Assembly (NCBI GenBank): GCA_019096065.1
Contig: JAGUCH010000009.1
Location: forward strand, 3,420,001 to 3,484,000
Origin: Paracyclopina nana
Taxonomy: Eukaryota > Arthropoda > Copepoda > Cyclopoida > Cyclopettidae
DNA length: 64,000 bases
Reading direction: 5' to 3'
The translations under genes and the position numbers were made by a program. Under the pieces are notes generated by a model. It made no database searches, was not told the origin of the DNA, and saw nothing but the letters and a program-made list of their open reading frames with translations. Below are positions 1 through 10,777 of the stretch, piece by piece; position 1 is the first letter of the stretch, and every line of letters starts with the position of its first letter.

Positions 1-550
1 GAAGATGGATTTCAATTTACATTTATAGGCCCGTTGCGAATATTCACCACCAATTCTTTTTATGGCCCATCGAGAATTGAACTCGGATGACAAATCACCC
101 GTTATCACGTCTCATTGAAACAGCTCAATCATTCCCTTTATTTATTTTAAACGCCCAGAAACTTATCAAATGATTCTAAAAAAAAGAATAGCTTTTCCCA
201 ATTGACACATTTGTATCCACCTGAGCATGTAATGGCTATTTAAAAAAGCTCTCAAGTCTAGCTTGTTCATGTGTAGAGAATGCCCTAAAAAACTGACACT
301 GCCTGTGCAGCTGGAATTAACCGTACAAAAAAAAAAAGATGGGCTTCCACCTCCCAGTTGAGCACAAAATAGATTCCTATTTTAAAAACGATATGCATTA
401 CTGTTATTTATTTCTCACGGACTGCATCAATATAATGCTATATTAGATTGTTAACAATTATGTCTCACATAAATTCGCGTCACTTTTTTGTATTGGGGTA
501 ATTGCAGCTTCAAGATGACTGGATTGCACAAAGGAAATCCTGCTTGCTTT
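1..550. other. 3' flank of the first GPCR; no gene seen
   Basis: AT-rich noncoding sequence downstream of the minus-strand GPCR. A TTTATT word near 410 could serve as its polyadenylation signal on the minus strand. I see no other gene or repeat. Confidence 0.4.
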
Positions 551-3500
551 CTAGCTGATTTCCATAGTTTGAGGAGCTGGTTCTGATTGCTGCCTAGATT
601 GGCGTATTTCAGGCATGGGATGCTGCTGCAGTTGTTGCCTTCGTTCCTGCCTACGCGAGCTCGACTTGAACCACAAATAGGGCAAAAAGTTGCAGGCCGA
701 ATTGAGGACAACCATGATGTGAGACAAGTCCTTGATCCAATTCAACCAGGACGGCCAGACGGGCGTGATTGCACTGCCATCATCGTTGAAGCCGTGCACA
801 GCCTCGTAAATGTTGGGGATCAACTTCCAAATGTGGCAAAACACGTACATGAGCATGATGTAGAATGAGATCCAAGTGAGCCTCGTCTCCTTTGGGCTCG
901 CTGAGGCTGAGCCGCCGCCATGCCGGATTAACCCGTCCCTGCCGAGCTGGCTGCGACGAGTGGAGAAGGACCTTTGGAGCGATCCCTCATGGTGGCCTCT
1001 CATATGAGTGACCAATTCCCTGGGCTCACCACCAGCCTCTCCAGGGTGAGCCGTCGGTGAGCCTAGCTCAGAGCCTTGAGGCGACCTCCGAGATGACCTC
1101 CGCGTGCTGCGACGAATTGTCGTCAGCCTTCGCAACTTTCTATGGAAGCTGCCGTGGCCTTCAGAGTCCTCGGCCTCGTCCGCCTGTATGATTGCCTGGG
1201 ACTCTTTCTTGTTCTTCTGCAGCAAGTAAACGATGAGGACGTTGAGAAAGACCAGGAGGACGAAGGGCAAGAAGTGGCCGAAAATGGTGTTGGCTCCCAT
1301 GTAGTAGATGTTGTAGTAGGTCCAGCTGTGCCTCATTGAAGTGGCTTCGATGTTGTAGTAGGTCAAGTTGTCTCTTCGGTTCTCTTTCAGGATGTTCAGG
1401 CAGTCCCAGACATTCTTCATTTTGGCAGGCTTGAATTCGAGATCGATGGGGCCGCTGCAAAATACGCAATATTTTCCACATTTTCTGAATAAATTTGGCG
1501 TATCTGGTAATTAGTAATTATAAATACTAAGCTAATCAATCCTGCTTACTAGTTTTTTCACTCAATTATAGGTTGTTCATCTATGCCTCGTTTTCTTAAA
1601 ATCTTACGACAGCCTTACGAAATGCTTAAGTTTTCGTACTTCTGATTAATCAAAACACTTCTAGCTCATAGGGCGATCCCATAATCGAATTTTTAGTCAA
1701 GTTACGTTGCTAAAATAGCAACCTTAGTTGATCAGTTAAGTTCAGCTTGTTCTAGCCAAGTTCGATTCGTTTTAGCAATCTTCAGTTGACCGCTGAGCTG
1801 ACACGCCAACGCGTTGTACATCAGCAGATTAGCTTTTATAGATTAAGCGAGCTTAAGTTACTACGCATATGAGAACACTTTTTCTAGCCAAGTTCAGTTT
1901 GGCAACTGAACTTAGCTGGGCAAGCTAGCTAGTACTACATAAAATCAAGCTAAGTTAAGTTCTTCCTGCATTAATATCTGGGAACGGAACTGATCTAAAC
2001 TTAACTTTCTACCTAACTTAACTTGGCTAACAGGCCAATACGGGAACGCCCTCATATGACCAAAAGAGGTCGGAAAAGTGGTCTAATTGAAGCTATGAAA
2101 CGTGAGTAAAAATGATCAGTCCTGAAATAGGAGGCTTAAGTAAAACGCAATTTAACGGAAGGAAAAAGTTTCCTTAGTAGGTGAACACAGCATTAGGCTT
2201 ATTAGTATTTATTTACGAATGAATTTTTGCTTTTTTCGGGTCTAATCTACTTCAATGGTGTAGGACAGGTTGTAATGTATACATTTATTACTCTGACTAT
2301 TAATGAAAGAATCAAGAAAAAGCGGAAACTTCTATGAAACCGCTTCATACGCCATTGTTTGGTTTTTACAGCGCCCCCTAGCGCCGCTACTGGGCTTAAA
2401 ACTTAACTCACTCCAAGCAATCAAGTATTGTGAATTACCTTGAAAAGTTGTGACGCTCAAGAAACCCATTTAGCTCCGTTTGCGTCCAGTTGACGGCTAA
2501 TTTCCGCTCGATCAGCAGCCTTTTGTACAGCCTCCGTAGGGAATCGTATCCATGTATCACTGTGCCCATGCAATAGACCTCCTTGTTGACTGCTGCGATT
2601 TCAAAGAACTTTGGCGCATAGAACAGAATGGGGAAGATGACAACTGCCGCTCGGTAAAAGTTGAGATTCTTGTTGGTGATCCACGAGCGATACTTGAAAT
2701 TGCAGTAGTATTTCAGCCGCACGAATCGCTCAAATCCGATGACTCCAGTGATGAAATTAGACGACATCACGGCCATATGGGAGATAGCAATGAGGAATGG
2801 CGCCATTTGGGGGAAAAAATGCCTCGAATAGGCATCCACACCACGTGGGACCCCCCATAAGAAACCACACCCGATTTCCACGATGATGTCGCTAACAACC
2901 AGAGTCTTCAGCAGCCTGAGGCGTAAAAGTGAAAAAAAGCATCATAAGTTTGGTGTCCACTTTCATTTTGAGGCTCTCGCCGCGTGAAATTGGGCCCGAG
3001 GTTCAACTTTAGCCCTTTGATTTATGGCCGCATTCTGCAGTTGCGAAGATCTACATTTGAGATTGCGCGGTACGTCTCTTATATTTTAAAAGCGCTTTTT
3101 TGCACCGTTCCTGCACGGGCCCGAGCTCTTTTATATTTTTAGAGTTTGGCTGCAGCCAAACATGTGCAGTACTGATCCGCTAGATGGAGCTAGGAAATGA
3201 CATACCGCACAGAAATAATTTCGGCATTCGATTGCCAAAAAGGCCTAAAATAGCACAAAAAGCGAAAAATCCACTTCGGGTAGTTTTGGTATTTCAAAGG
3301 GATATTGAAATGCCAGAGTTAAATGCCATGATCTCGAAAAGGCAAAGTTGCGTGACTATTTGGGTAGAATTTCCGCAACCCTAAAAGAGGAGAGCGAGCC
3401 CGGCAATTAATTACCGCTTGATTTCAAGAAAAGAATTTGCGGTAATTGTTTGACATTACTTTTATAGGCGGTCAAAAATGAGTGATAATAGCTATACAGA

Positions 3501-3738
3501 CTGTCCTGCCTATATTTGAAAGCTTAAAAATCTACGGGACAGGCTGTACGCGCGACTCCAGCGTTTACCTGACAAAAACGCCCTGATGCTTTTTCTTGTG
3601 TAGAATGACCGCAGCGTAGCAGTTGATGAGGATGCCAATGATAGCCAATGTCATGATGACAATTTGCGAGTATGTCCATTTGGTGCGAAGGTATTCTTCG
3701 ACCAAGTCGTGATATTCCTTGATTCGTTCGGTCATCAT
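551..3738 (-). CDS. FMRFamide-receptor-like class A GPCR
   Basis: A peptide-type rhodopsin-family receptor of the plasma membrane. Exons are 3738-3569, 2915-2439 and 1454-551 (stop at 553-551), giving about 516 residues; all joins keep frame and use GT-AG. Exon 1 carries TM1 (IVIMTLAIIGILINCYAAVIL). Exon 2 begins LLKTLVVSD (TM2) and holds TM3 ending in ERF, a variant of the D/ERY switch, then TM4 ending YAPKFFE, which is characteristic of invertebrate FMRFamide-receptor-like proteins. Exon 3 has TM5, a long Ser/Arg-rich third intracellular loop of about 110 residues, TM6 (ISFYIMLMYVFCHIW) and TM7 ending NSACNFLPY in place of NPxxY. The start is uncertain: I use the Met pair at 3738, but Mets at 3837 or 3900 would add an N-terminal stretch, and an upstream exon is possible. 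Ligand unknown. Intron 2 hosts a 383-bp MITE and intron 1 a small palindrome. Confidence 0.82.
1670..2052 (+). mobile_element. AGGGCG-family MITE, copy 1 (383 bp)
   Basis: Starts AGGGCGATCCCATA and ends CGGGAACGCCCT, so the tips are inverted repeats. It is flanked by a direct 3-bp duplication CAT (1667-1669 and 2053-2055). The interior is rich in AAGTT/AACTT words. It has no coding capacity. It lies in intron 2 of the first GPCR and is homologous along its length to the copies at 21724-22118 and 42443-50777. Confidence 0.9.
3495..3548. repeat. Short palindrome with TACAG/CTGTA ends
   Basis: 54 bp beginning TACAGACTGTCCTG and ending CGGGACAGGCTGTA, inside intron 1 of the first GPCR. Similar ends occur at 11977-12048 in a PRODH intron and, more loosely, at 16946-17033. 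TA-flanked CAG termini suggest remnants of a Tc1/mariner-like MITE. Confidence 0.5.
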
Positions 3739-5180
3739 GACTCGCGGAGAAAAACTGAGCGCGGAGACTGCGGCTATCCAAAATGCAATGTCAATGTCAT
3801 AGGCCGCTACACACTGCTCTTCTCTCCTCGGAGCCATGCTTACCACTCTCGAAAAAGGCCTTTCTTTCTTACTAACAATACTAAGTTTAGCTCCAACCAT
3901 ATTTTCTACTCTACTGACGCATTTGAAAATAGAGAAATTGGCTTAATCCGCCACCTTTTTTACCTCAAATTGTTAGCTAACTTCGCAGGCTGTTACGCAA
4001 GACATTCGAGTAGTTAGCGACGGCTCCATTTTTTATAATTTGCACAAAAGCTTGACAGCACGTGTGTATCGCTGCTTTCTTTTCAATCTTTGTGGTCAAG
4101 AAAGAGGAAAAAATATCAATTAGCCTACAGCTGGATTTACGAGGGATAAAAGCCATCATCAGTGAACTGTAACTCGCTTGTGCACTTTGCCTATTCTTGA
4201 GAACGAACCTCATTATTACCTGGTAGAAGACTTCTCTTATATATAATAGGCCTGAATGGAAATTACGGTGTTTGGCTTGGAAAACGCTTTGAAGACAAAG
4301 TTGAGCACACGTCCATATACTTGCTATATATTCTGGATGCGGTTGCCAAAGTTTTGCCAAGCTTTCAATATAGACACGACCTACAACTATATCAAAAACT
4401 GTATATGCACTGTGGCGGTGATAAGTCTTTGCCAAAGTTTTTGCCCGTGAATGCGCAAATTCAAATTAGCTGTCAACGCTGTAGTGTTCGCTAAGCCTCG
4501 CTTGAAATAGGGCTCAGTTTCAGAGCAACTGCAACTTGTTCAATAAATTAATTTTCATTGAAAGCATTTCTGGGCCTTCAATTCGTACAAGTACTGGCTA
4601 CTTACTATTTGTAAATGAATGATACGTACAAGTAGCTACTTACTTATTTTAAATGAAGGCGCAATCATAAGTAGTGGAGTCACATGGCATTCATTGTATA
4701 TTTTTTTCTTGTGAGTTTCTAAAATAATTCAGTGAGGCCCAGCCAGAAATTTTGAGCCCTCATACGCCAAAAAAACTCGTGTTTTTCGATTTTTTTTACA
4801 TAGGTGCAACGACATAAACTATTAGAACATTTCTGGTTGGGAATGGTCAAGAATAGAATATAAGTTGACCCACTATGACAGATGTATTTCAACATTTAGG
4901 CTGTCTCTATGCTATTTGGGGGCCTTTGACGAAAAAAGTAGAGAGTAGAGTACTGAATTTTGATGAGAGTATCTCGTTCTCAACAACACCTGAACTTTTT
5001 TGTGACAAAAGCAGCTCAAACTACAGCTCCGATCGGAACGAAATTTTGAGGCGTTCATGGTTACTCGATACAATTACCAAATTGCGAATAAAAAATTGCA
5101 CAACATAACATAAAAAACGGTGGAACAAAATTGGGCAGTTGTCGTGCAACCGTAGGGCGGCCGGCCACCTTTAGGCCGTA
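3739..5180. other. Intergenic; no supported gene
   Basis: AT-rich sequence between the 5' end of the first GPCR and the complex repeat. A 152-codon minus-strand ORF (4435-3977) has no recognisable domain or splice context and is probably chance. Repeated CAAGTA/TACTTG words occur at 4580-4640. Confidence 0.4.
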
Positions 5181-5189
5181 TATAAAAAA

Positions 5190-6500
5190 AACAGCATCAT
5201 ACCGCACCAAACCGCATCGAATAGCACCATACCGCACCATACTAAAAACCGCACCATAACAAAAGGAGGCCAAAAACGCGGCTACCACATCCATAGTAGT
5301 AAAACAAGGCTATGCAATGATGTAAAAATTACTTTGAGGAATCTCATGGACCAAAAGCTGATTGGACCTCATGAGTTAAGTCCCAGAGAGTCCAAAACCA
5401 GTCCTAACTCAAAAACTTTACTACACGGTGCTGTACGCTAGAGGCCAAAATCAGGGCTACCGCACCGAACCGCACCCATTGTAGTAAAACAAGGCTATCA
5501 TGTAAAAATTACTTGAATCCATCTCATGGCCCAAAAGCTAATTGGACCTCATGAGTTAGGTCCCAAAGAGTCCAAAATCAGCCCTAACTCAAAAAATTTA
5601 CTACTCGGTGCGGTATGCTAGAGGCCAAAAACGCGGCTACCGCACCCATAGTAGTAAAACAAGGCTATCATGTAAAAATTACTTATATCCATCTCATGGC
5701 CCAAAAGCTGATTGGACCTCATGAGTTAGGTCCCAGAGAGTCCAACTATGTTACAACTATGGGTGCGGAAGCCGCGTTTTTGGCCTCTAGCATACCGCAC
5801 CGTGTAGTAAAGTTTTTGAGTTAGGGCTGATTTTGGACTCTTTGGGACCTAACTCATGAGGTCCAATTAGCTTTTGGGCCATGAGATGGATTCAAGTAAT
5901 TTTTACATGATAGCCTTGTTTTACTACAATAAGGAACGATGGCGTCTGTCACGTAGTACAGTCAGCGCACCCTAGCGTGAAAAGCCGTGTAGTATGTTCA
6001 CTACAGAGGCAGCTAAATAGCAATTCGAAATTTGCCAAAAAATTGGCCTTCCCATATGATTTCTCAAAAATTCGATAAATAATATTTGACCCCTATTACA
6101 TTTCATGCTACTTAGATAAAAAAAATCAGGCTAATCAGGAGAAAAAAGCGGGAAAATGCTAAAGTTCTTCAATTGCAATGTAATTTGAAATTTTCCGCCT
6201 TTTTTTAGACCAATAAGAGCAGTGTTAAATAATGTTGGCTTTTATGGCGCCACCAGATAAAAACTTTTTTCATCGCGTAATTTGTGATTTGGGCTGTTTT
6301 ATGAAAATACAGGTAACTTTTAGCAGCTTTTGAGTGCGTAACCTTAAAATATTTTTTTCACACTTTTCCGTCAAAGCGTCATGCGTAAACAGCTGTACTA
6401 CCTTACAGTGGCGCCATCTAGCAGGATAAATTTCAAAATCAGCTCTTATGGGTGCGGTTCGGTGCGGTAGCCCTGCCTCTAGCGTACCGCACCGAAAATC
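5190..6500. repeat. Complex direct and inverted repeat block (GTGCGGTA ends)
   Basis: Three head-to-tail units of about 175-180 bp begin AGGCCAAAAACGCGG or similar at 5267, 5442 and 5622. The third is cut short near 5755 and is followed by a copy of the same unit in the opposite orientation (about 5760-5929). The outer parts repeat short words such as ACCGCACC, at 5210-5260 and again as GGTGCGGT at 6455-6500. The centre, 5930-6440, is unique sequence. No transposase is present. It looks like a rearranged foldback or satellite-like nonautonomous element. Confidence 0.7.
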
Positions 6501-6991
6501 TCTCGTTTCTTGACAAGAACGCCAAATATTTCGTTTTTAAAAGTATAAAAGCCAAATGATAACGATTATGCGACAAACTAGTTGAAAGGACACTGAAAAA
6601 GAATCGGAGGTTACTCCTAATGCCATCTTTTTTAACTTATTCGGAAAAAATGTAACTACACCGTGAGCAAAGCCCAATTGCATAGATACAATTTTTCAAG
6701 CTTTTCTGTAACTGCTCGGAATAACTAGTCGAAAGCAACCATGGATAACAGAATTAATCCTTAAATTAGAGCTTTTAAGTAATTGGAGGAAGGTCGCATT
6801 CAAAATGGATTTAGCTTAAAAAATCACTTTTGTGAGCTTACTATGACGTATCATTCTATGTTGGCTTTTTTGGCCCAAATTTTGGCTCTTTGTGATGGCG
6901 AACATCGCGCAGCAGTGTTTGTTTACCTTTTTCTTCGAAACAAAACAAATCACGATTCAAAGTCACATCCATTGGCAAAAGGCAGAGAAAA

Positions 6992-9900
6992 ATGAGGCTG
7001 TTTATGGTGTCAAGAACTATGCTCACGAGTGTCACAAAAAGTCCAGTGTTGTGCAAAAAATTCTTGCGAATTTCCTGCCTGAAGTTGACGGAATCTTTGC
7101 AAACCAGCAATTGGCGAGAATTTTGCCAAATCCATGACTCCTTTTTGCTTGAGCAATATTTGGGCAAAATGAACAGCCTTGACGCAACTGCAGATTTGTT
7201 TTCTTTAACTTATGGCAACCACGTCAAAAGTAGTAGTGCTAAATTTGCAAATTTGCACGCTCCAGAAGAGCTTCTGGATCAGGTGAATCGACATTTAAAT
7301 CCGGATCAGCTTCTCGAAATTCTTCACAGTCTGGGAAAACTTCTCGCCAAAGAAGCTTCTGAGGGCTTGGACGACGCTGAAAAACTGCAAATCATCCTGG
7401 AATTTAACCATGAGGTCTCGAGCCATGACAACTATGAAATACTCAAAGAAATGCTGATCGAAGCTTTGCCCAGTTATTCCACCAATGCTGTGAGCTTCGC
7501 TTATGCCTCGCTACGAAAACTGAATGAGCCACTGACTTCTCCTGTCATGACTCAAATATATATTATTTTGAGAAGGAATCTGCTCAGTCTGGATCTGCAA
7601 TCCATCACAAACTTCTTAATAGCGTTGAGAGGCTTTGTGCACAATATTCCTTCAGGCAAGACCAATAAACGAACTTGGTCTTTCTCGTACATCAACCTCA
7701 CATTTTACCCCATAATCACCAAGTTAGTTGAAAATGGTTCGGTTTCGTTGAATTATTTTAAAACGTTTTTTCGCTTAGATTTGAGAGCATGGTGGCTGAC
7801 CTGAAGACTCCAGAGGATGTGGAGCTCTTGGCATTCTTCTGCTCAAACGTTCCTTCAATGATGTCTGATAGCAAAGTGTCCATTTTCACGGCCAAAGTGA
7901 GTGACCTTATTGACAGTGGGCTGTTGAACCCGAATCAATGCAGGTCTGAAGAAGAGCTCAAATCCGTTCTGGCTTGTCTAGTTCGAATCTCTGGTCTCAA
8001 GTTGAGGAAAAAGAGCCATTTCCTCGTTAGCAATGATCACATGGTCAAGATCTTGAGTCAGTTTGGGGGGCAAGTGCACAATTTGGATGATGCTCAGATT
8101 CTCACGTTGGCAAGGGTGATGATGCGTAGCTTGGAGCCAGCCAATGTCTACAATGAAGTCATTCTGAAAATCAAGGATGAATTGGCCAGTTCCAGATTTG
8201 ACCAGTCGCACAGGTTCTTCTCCGATTTCCTCTACATTGTCTCCAAGCTGGAGCTGGGTGTCATTCCAAAAAGCAAGACCATCAAGAAGGACTTGGTGGA
8301 CTCGATCAGCATTCGACAATTTCTGACCATTTTTGGTGGAGTACATGAGGGTCTGGAGGAGATCCTGGCTGACTTTCTCTACCGATCAGTACCTGTAAAG
8401 ACAGCTTGAGATGTTTCTGTAATAGTAGTAGGCTATATTCACCATTGTTTGTAGGAGATGAAGAAGGAGCCCCATTTTGTGGCCAATCTGGCTTCGTTGG
8501 CCCGTTGGCAGTTGAAGCACCAAAGCACCACCTTTGAAGAGAGTGTCACCGATTTGTGCCTGCAATTCGTCTCCTCTCCTTATGTCGCACACTTGACCCA
8601 TTACGTCACTCAGCTCAGCTACATTCTGAGCTCCAAATGCTTCGTCCCCAAGGAAGTGGTGGAAAAGGCCATTGATGTGATACCACAAATGAATCCTCAT
8701 CATCTAGCCAAATTGGTGGTCTTGAGGAAGAAAGTCATGCATACATACCGAGTCAAATTTGAGATGGCTTTGCTCAACAGATTTCTTGAGTTGATCGGAG
8801 AGCACAAGTTCATGAACAATACCCTAAGACTGAAGCTCCTGCGTATTTTCCTGTCCCTCGGTCACCTTTTTGACGAAAATCAATTAAAAAAGGTGAAACA
8901 AATTTAATTTAGAGAAATCCATCATGAGGAAGTTGATGTTTTCCCCAATAGATCGAGGAGTCTGATTTCTACAATTGGACTCGTGACCCTCCAAAATCGA
9001 TGGATACGGTGCAAGTCATCGCCAGAAGTCTCAACCTTGAGAAAAGAAGTGCCTTTGAGACTTGCGAGTTGGCAGCATACATCCTGGACGAAATGATCAA
9101 AAATGATGGCAGAGCTCATGCCATGATCTATAAGAGCGTGGCAACAGCTATATTTATTAGCAGATATTCTATTTCTCCGGAGAAAGTGAACAAATTCATG
9201 ACCTTGACAGCGTCGTGCTTACTCAGAGACTTTGACACCTCATCATGTGAGTGAATAATTTCGTACATGTGATGACACAGACGTGATTTTTTTTATTAGG
9301 CGTCGGACTTGTCAGATTGGCGAATGTTCTGGTCTACTACGATGCCTTCACTCCGGAATTGGCTGTGAAAATCTTCAACTCGGAGTTCTTGGACAAACTG
9401 GACCAAATCAATACTAAAACGGATCCATTCGCGACAATCAGGATAAACCTGAAAGTCCTCAACCAGTCTGTGTGCTCTGTGTATCCGGAATACAACGTAC
9501 CATGGTTCCACGAAAACTACTGCAGTGAATACTATCGCCAAAAATTGTGAGTCTTTTCATAGTTGTACCTTTAACAGAAGGGTGTACTTTTATCGGGTCC
9601 CAGCGATTTGATAGAATTTAGGATCGAACCACCTAGATTTCAAGACCGAACTGAAATTACCCCTAGGTTTAAAGATCTAACGGTAAAATGTCTATTTTTC
9701 CTACCATACAAAGATTTTCATGTTGTATCGCAAATGTTTATAAGGTATTTGACATTTTATAAGCCAAAACTATGGTTAACCTTCAAATGGGAGACAATTG
9801 CAGAAGTATAAGAAATGAAGACATAGTTATATGCGGAAATCGAATTTCGGTCTTTCTATCGAGATCTCCAAAATCTTTCGGTTCGAACGTTTCACCAATT

Positions 9901-10620
9901 AGCCATAAACCTTCCACTGTAAAGTCCCCTCGAAATTCGGAAGATTTCGATATTATTAACGCTTCCCCTTTCATGTAAGCAGTCGAATTAAAATGTTTTC
10001 ATTGCTTTGATTATGCACAATTACCTTCTCTGATTCAATTGCTAATGCACTTGTGCAATGAGTGAGTACTTTCATGTTTTGAAAGCCTTTGAATAACTAA
10101 GTACTTTAATTTGCATGAAATTAAAAAATGGATTGCCACTCTTCAAGACGATATATTATGTTTCAGGTTCCACCATTCAGATCCGGAACTGTATACGGCT
10201 CTCGTGGATGCTACAGGATTGGTGAATTGCGTTCGCGAATCTGTGGTCAGCCCCAATTGGAATGAAATGCTGTTTGAACTTGCTTTTGATGCAGAATCTG
10301 GCAAATTTGTGCCTCTGGTATCAGCTTCCAACAGCATGAGTTGTCCAAACAAATCCACGATAAAGGAGAGGAGCAGCCCGAAAATTCAGCATATTGCTGT
10401 CTTGAAGTATTCGCCCAAATACTTCACGCTAACCGCCCCTCATAAGTTGGTTGCTTACTCCGCGTTGAATGCGAAAAACCTGGAGCACGAAGGGTACAAA
10501 GTATTGGTAGTGAATTCCCTGGAATGGGATCGTATGAGTTTAAATGATCCTTTGGCAAGAAAGGCTTATGTGGAAGATAAACTTAAGGCCTTGCTCCAGA
10601 TTGACTCTATATTAAAATAA
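6992..10620 (+). CDS. FASTK-family protein with C-terminal RAP domain (mitochondrial RNA regulator)
   Basis: Six exons: 6992-7722, 7779-8394, 8455-8892, 8952-9246, 9300-9546 and 10167-10620, giving 926 residues. Introns 1-4 are only 53-62 bp and intron 5 is 620 bp. The first ~40 residues are rich in Arg, Lys, Ser and Leu with almost no acid, as expected of a mitochondrial targeting peptide. The middle is a long run of Leu-rich alpha-helical repeats, as in the FAST_1/FAST_2 regions of FASTKD proteins. The C terminus (HEGYKVLVVNSLEWDRM then ARKAYVEDKLKALL) matches the RAP domain, an endonuclease-like fold found on organellar RNA-binding proteins. Family members process or stabilise mitochondrial mRNAs. 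I cannot assign a FASTKD subtype. AATAAA at 10616-10621 overlaps the stop codon, so the 3' UTR is probably very short. PRODH starts 157 bp downstream. Confidence 0.85.
9547..10166. other. Long intron 5 of the FASTK gene
   Basis: The only intron over 65 bp in this gene (620 bp). Short open frames inside it do not extend the protein: splicing at TT|GTGAGT (9546) to CAG|G (10167) gives the conserved continuation from YYRQKL to FHHSDPEL. It may hold an old insertion, but I found no clear termini. Confidence 0.55.
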
Positions 10621-10621
10621 A
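10616..10621 (+). promoter_or_regulatory. AATAAA polyadenylation signal overlapping FASTK stop
   Basis: The hexamer AATAAA includes the TAA stop codon at 10618-10620. Confidence 0.55.
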
Positions 10622-10777
10622 AGACTAGTTTCATTTTTTTGCTTCGAAGCCTTGATTGAACCAGAATTTAAAGCTGTTGTATGTGGGTGGCAGTAGCAAA
10701 ACTGGCTTGGGGGAAAATTTATCATCCATCAGTTGGGAACTTTGAGTCAACAGCCCACATCATCATCGTCTTAGACA

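Noticed and set aside
3977-4435. 152-codon minus-strand ORF
   Set aside because: No domain, no splice partners, AT-rich codons, no support beyond length.
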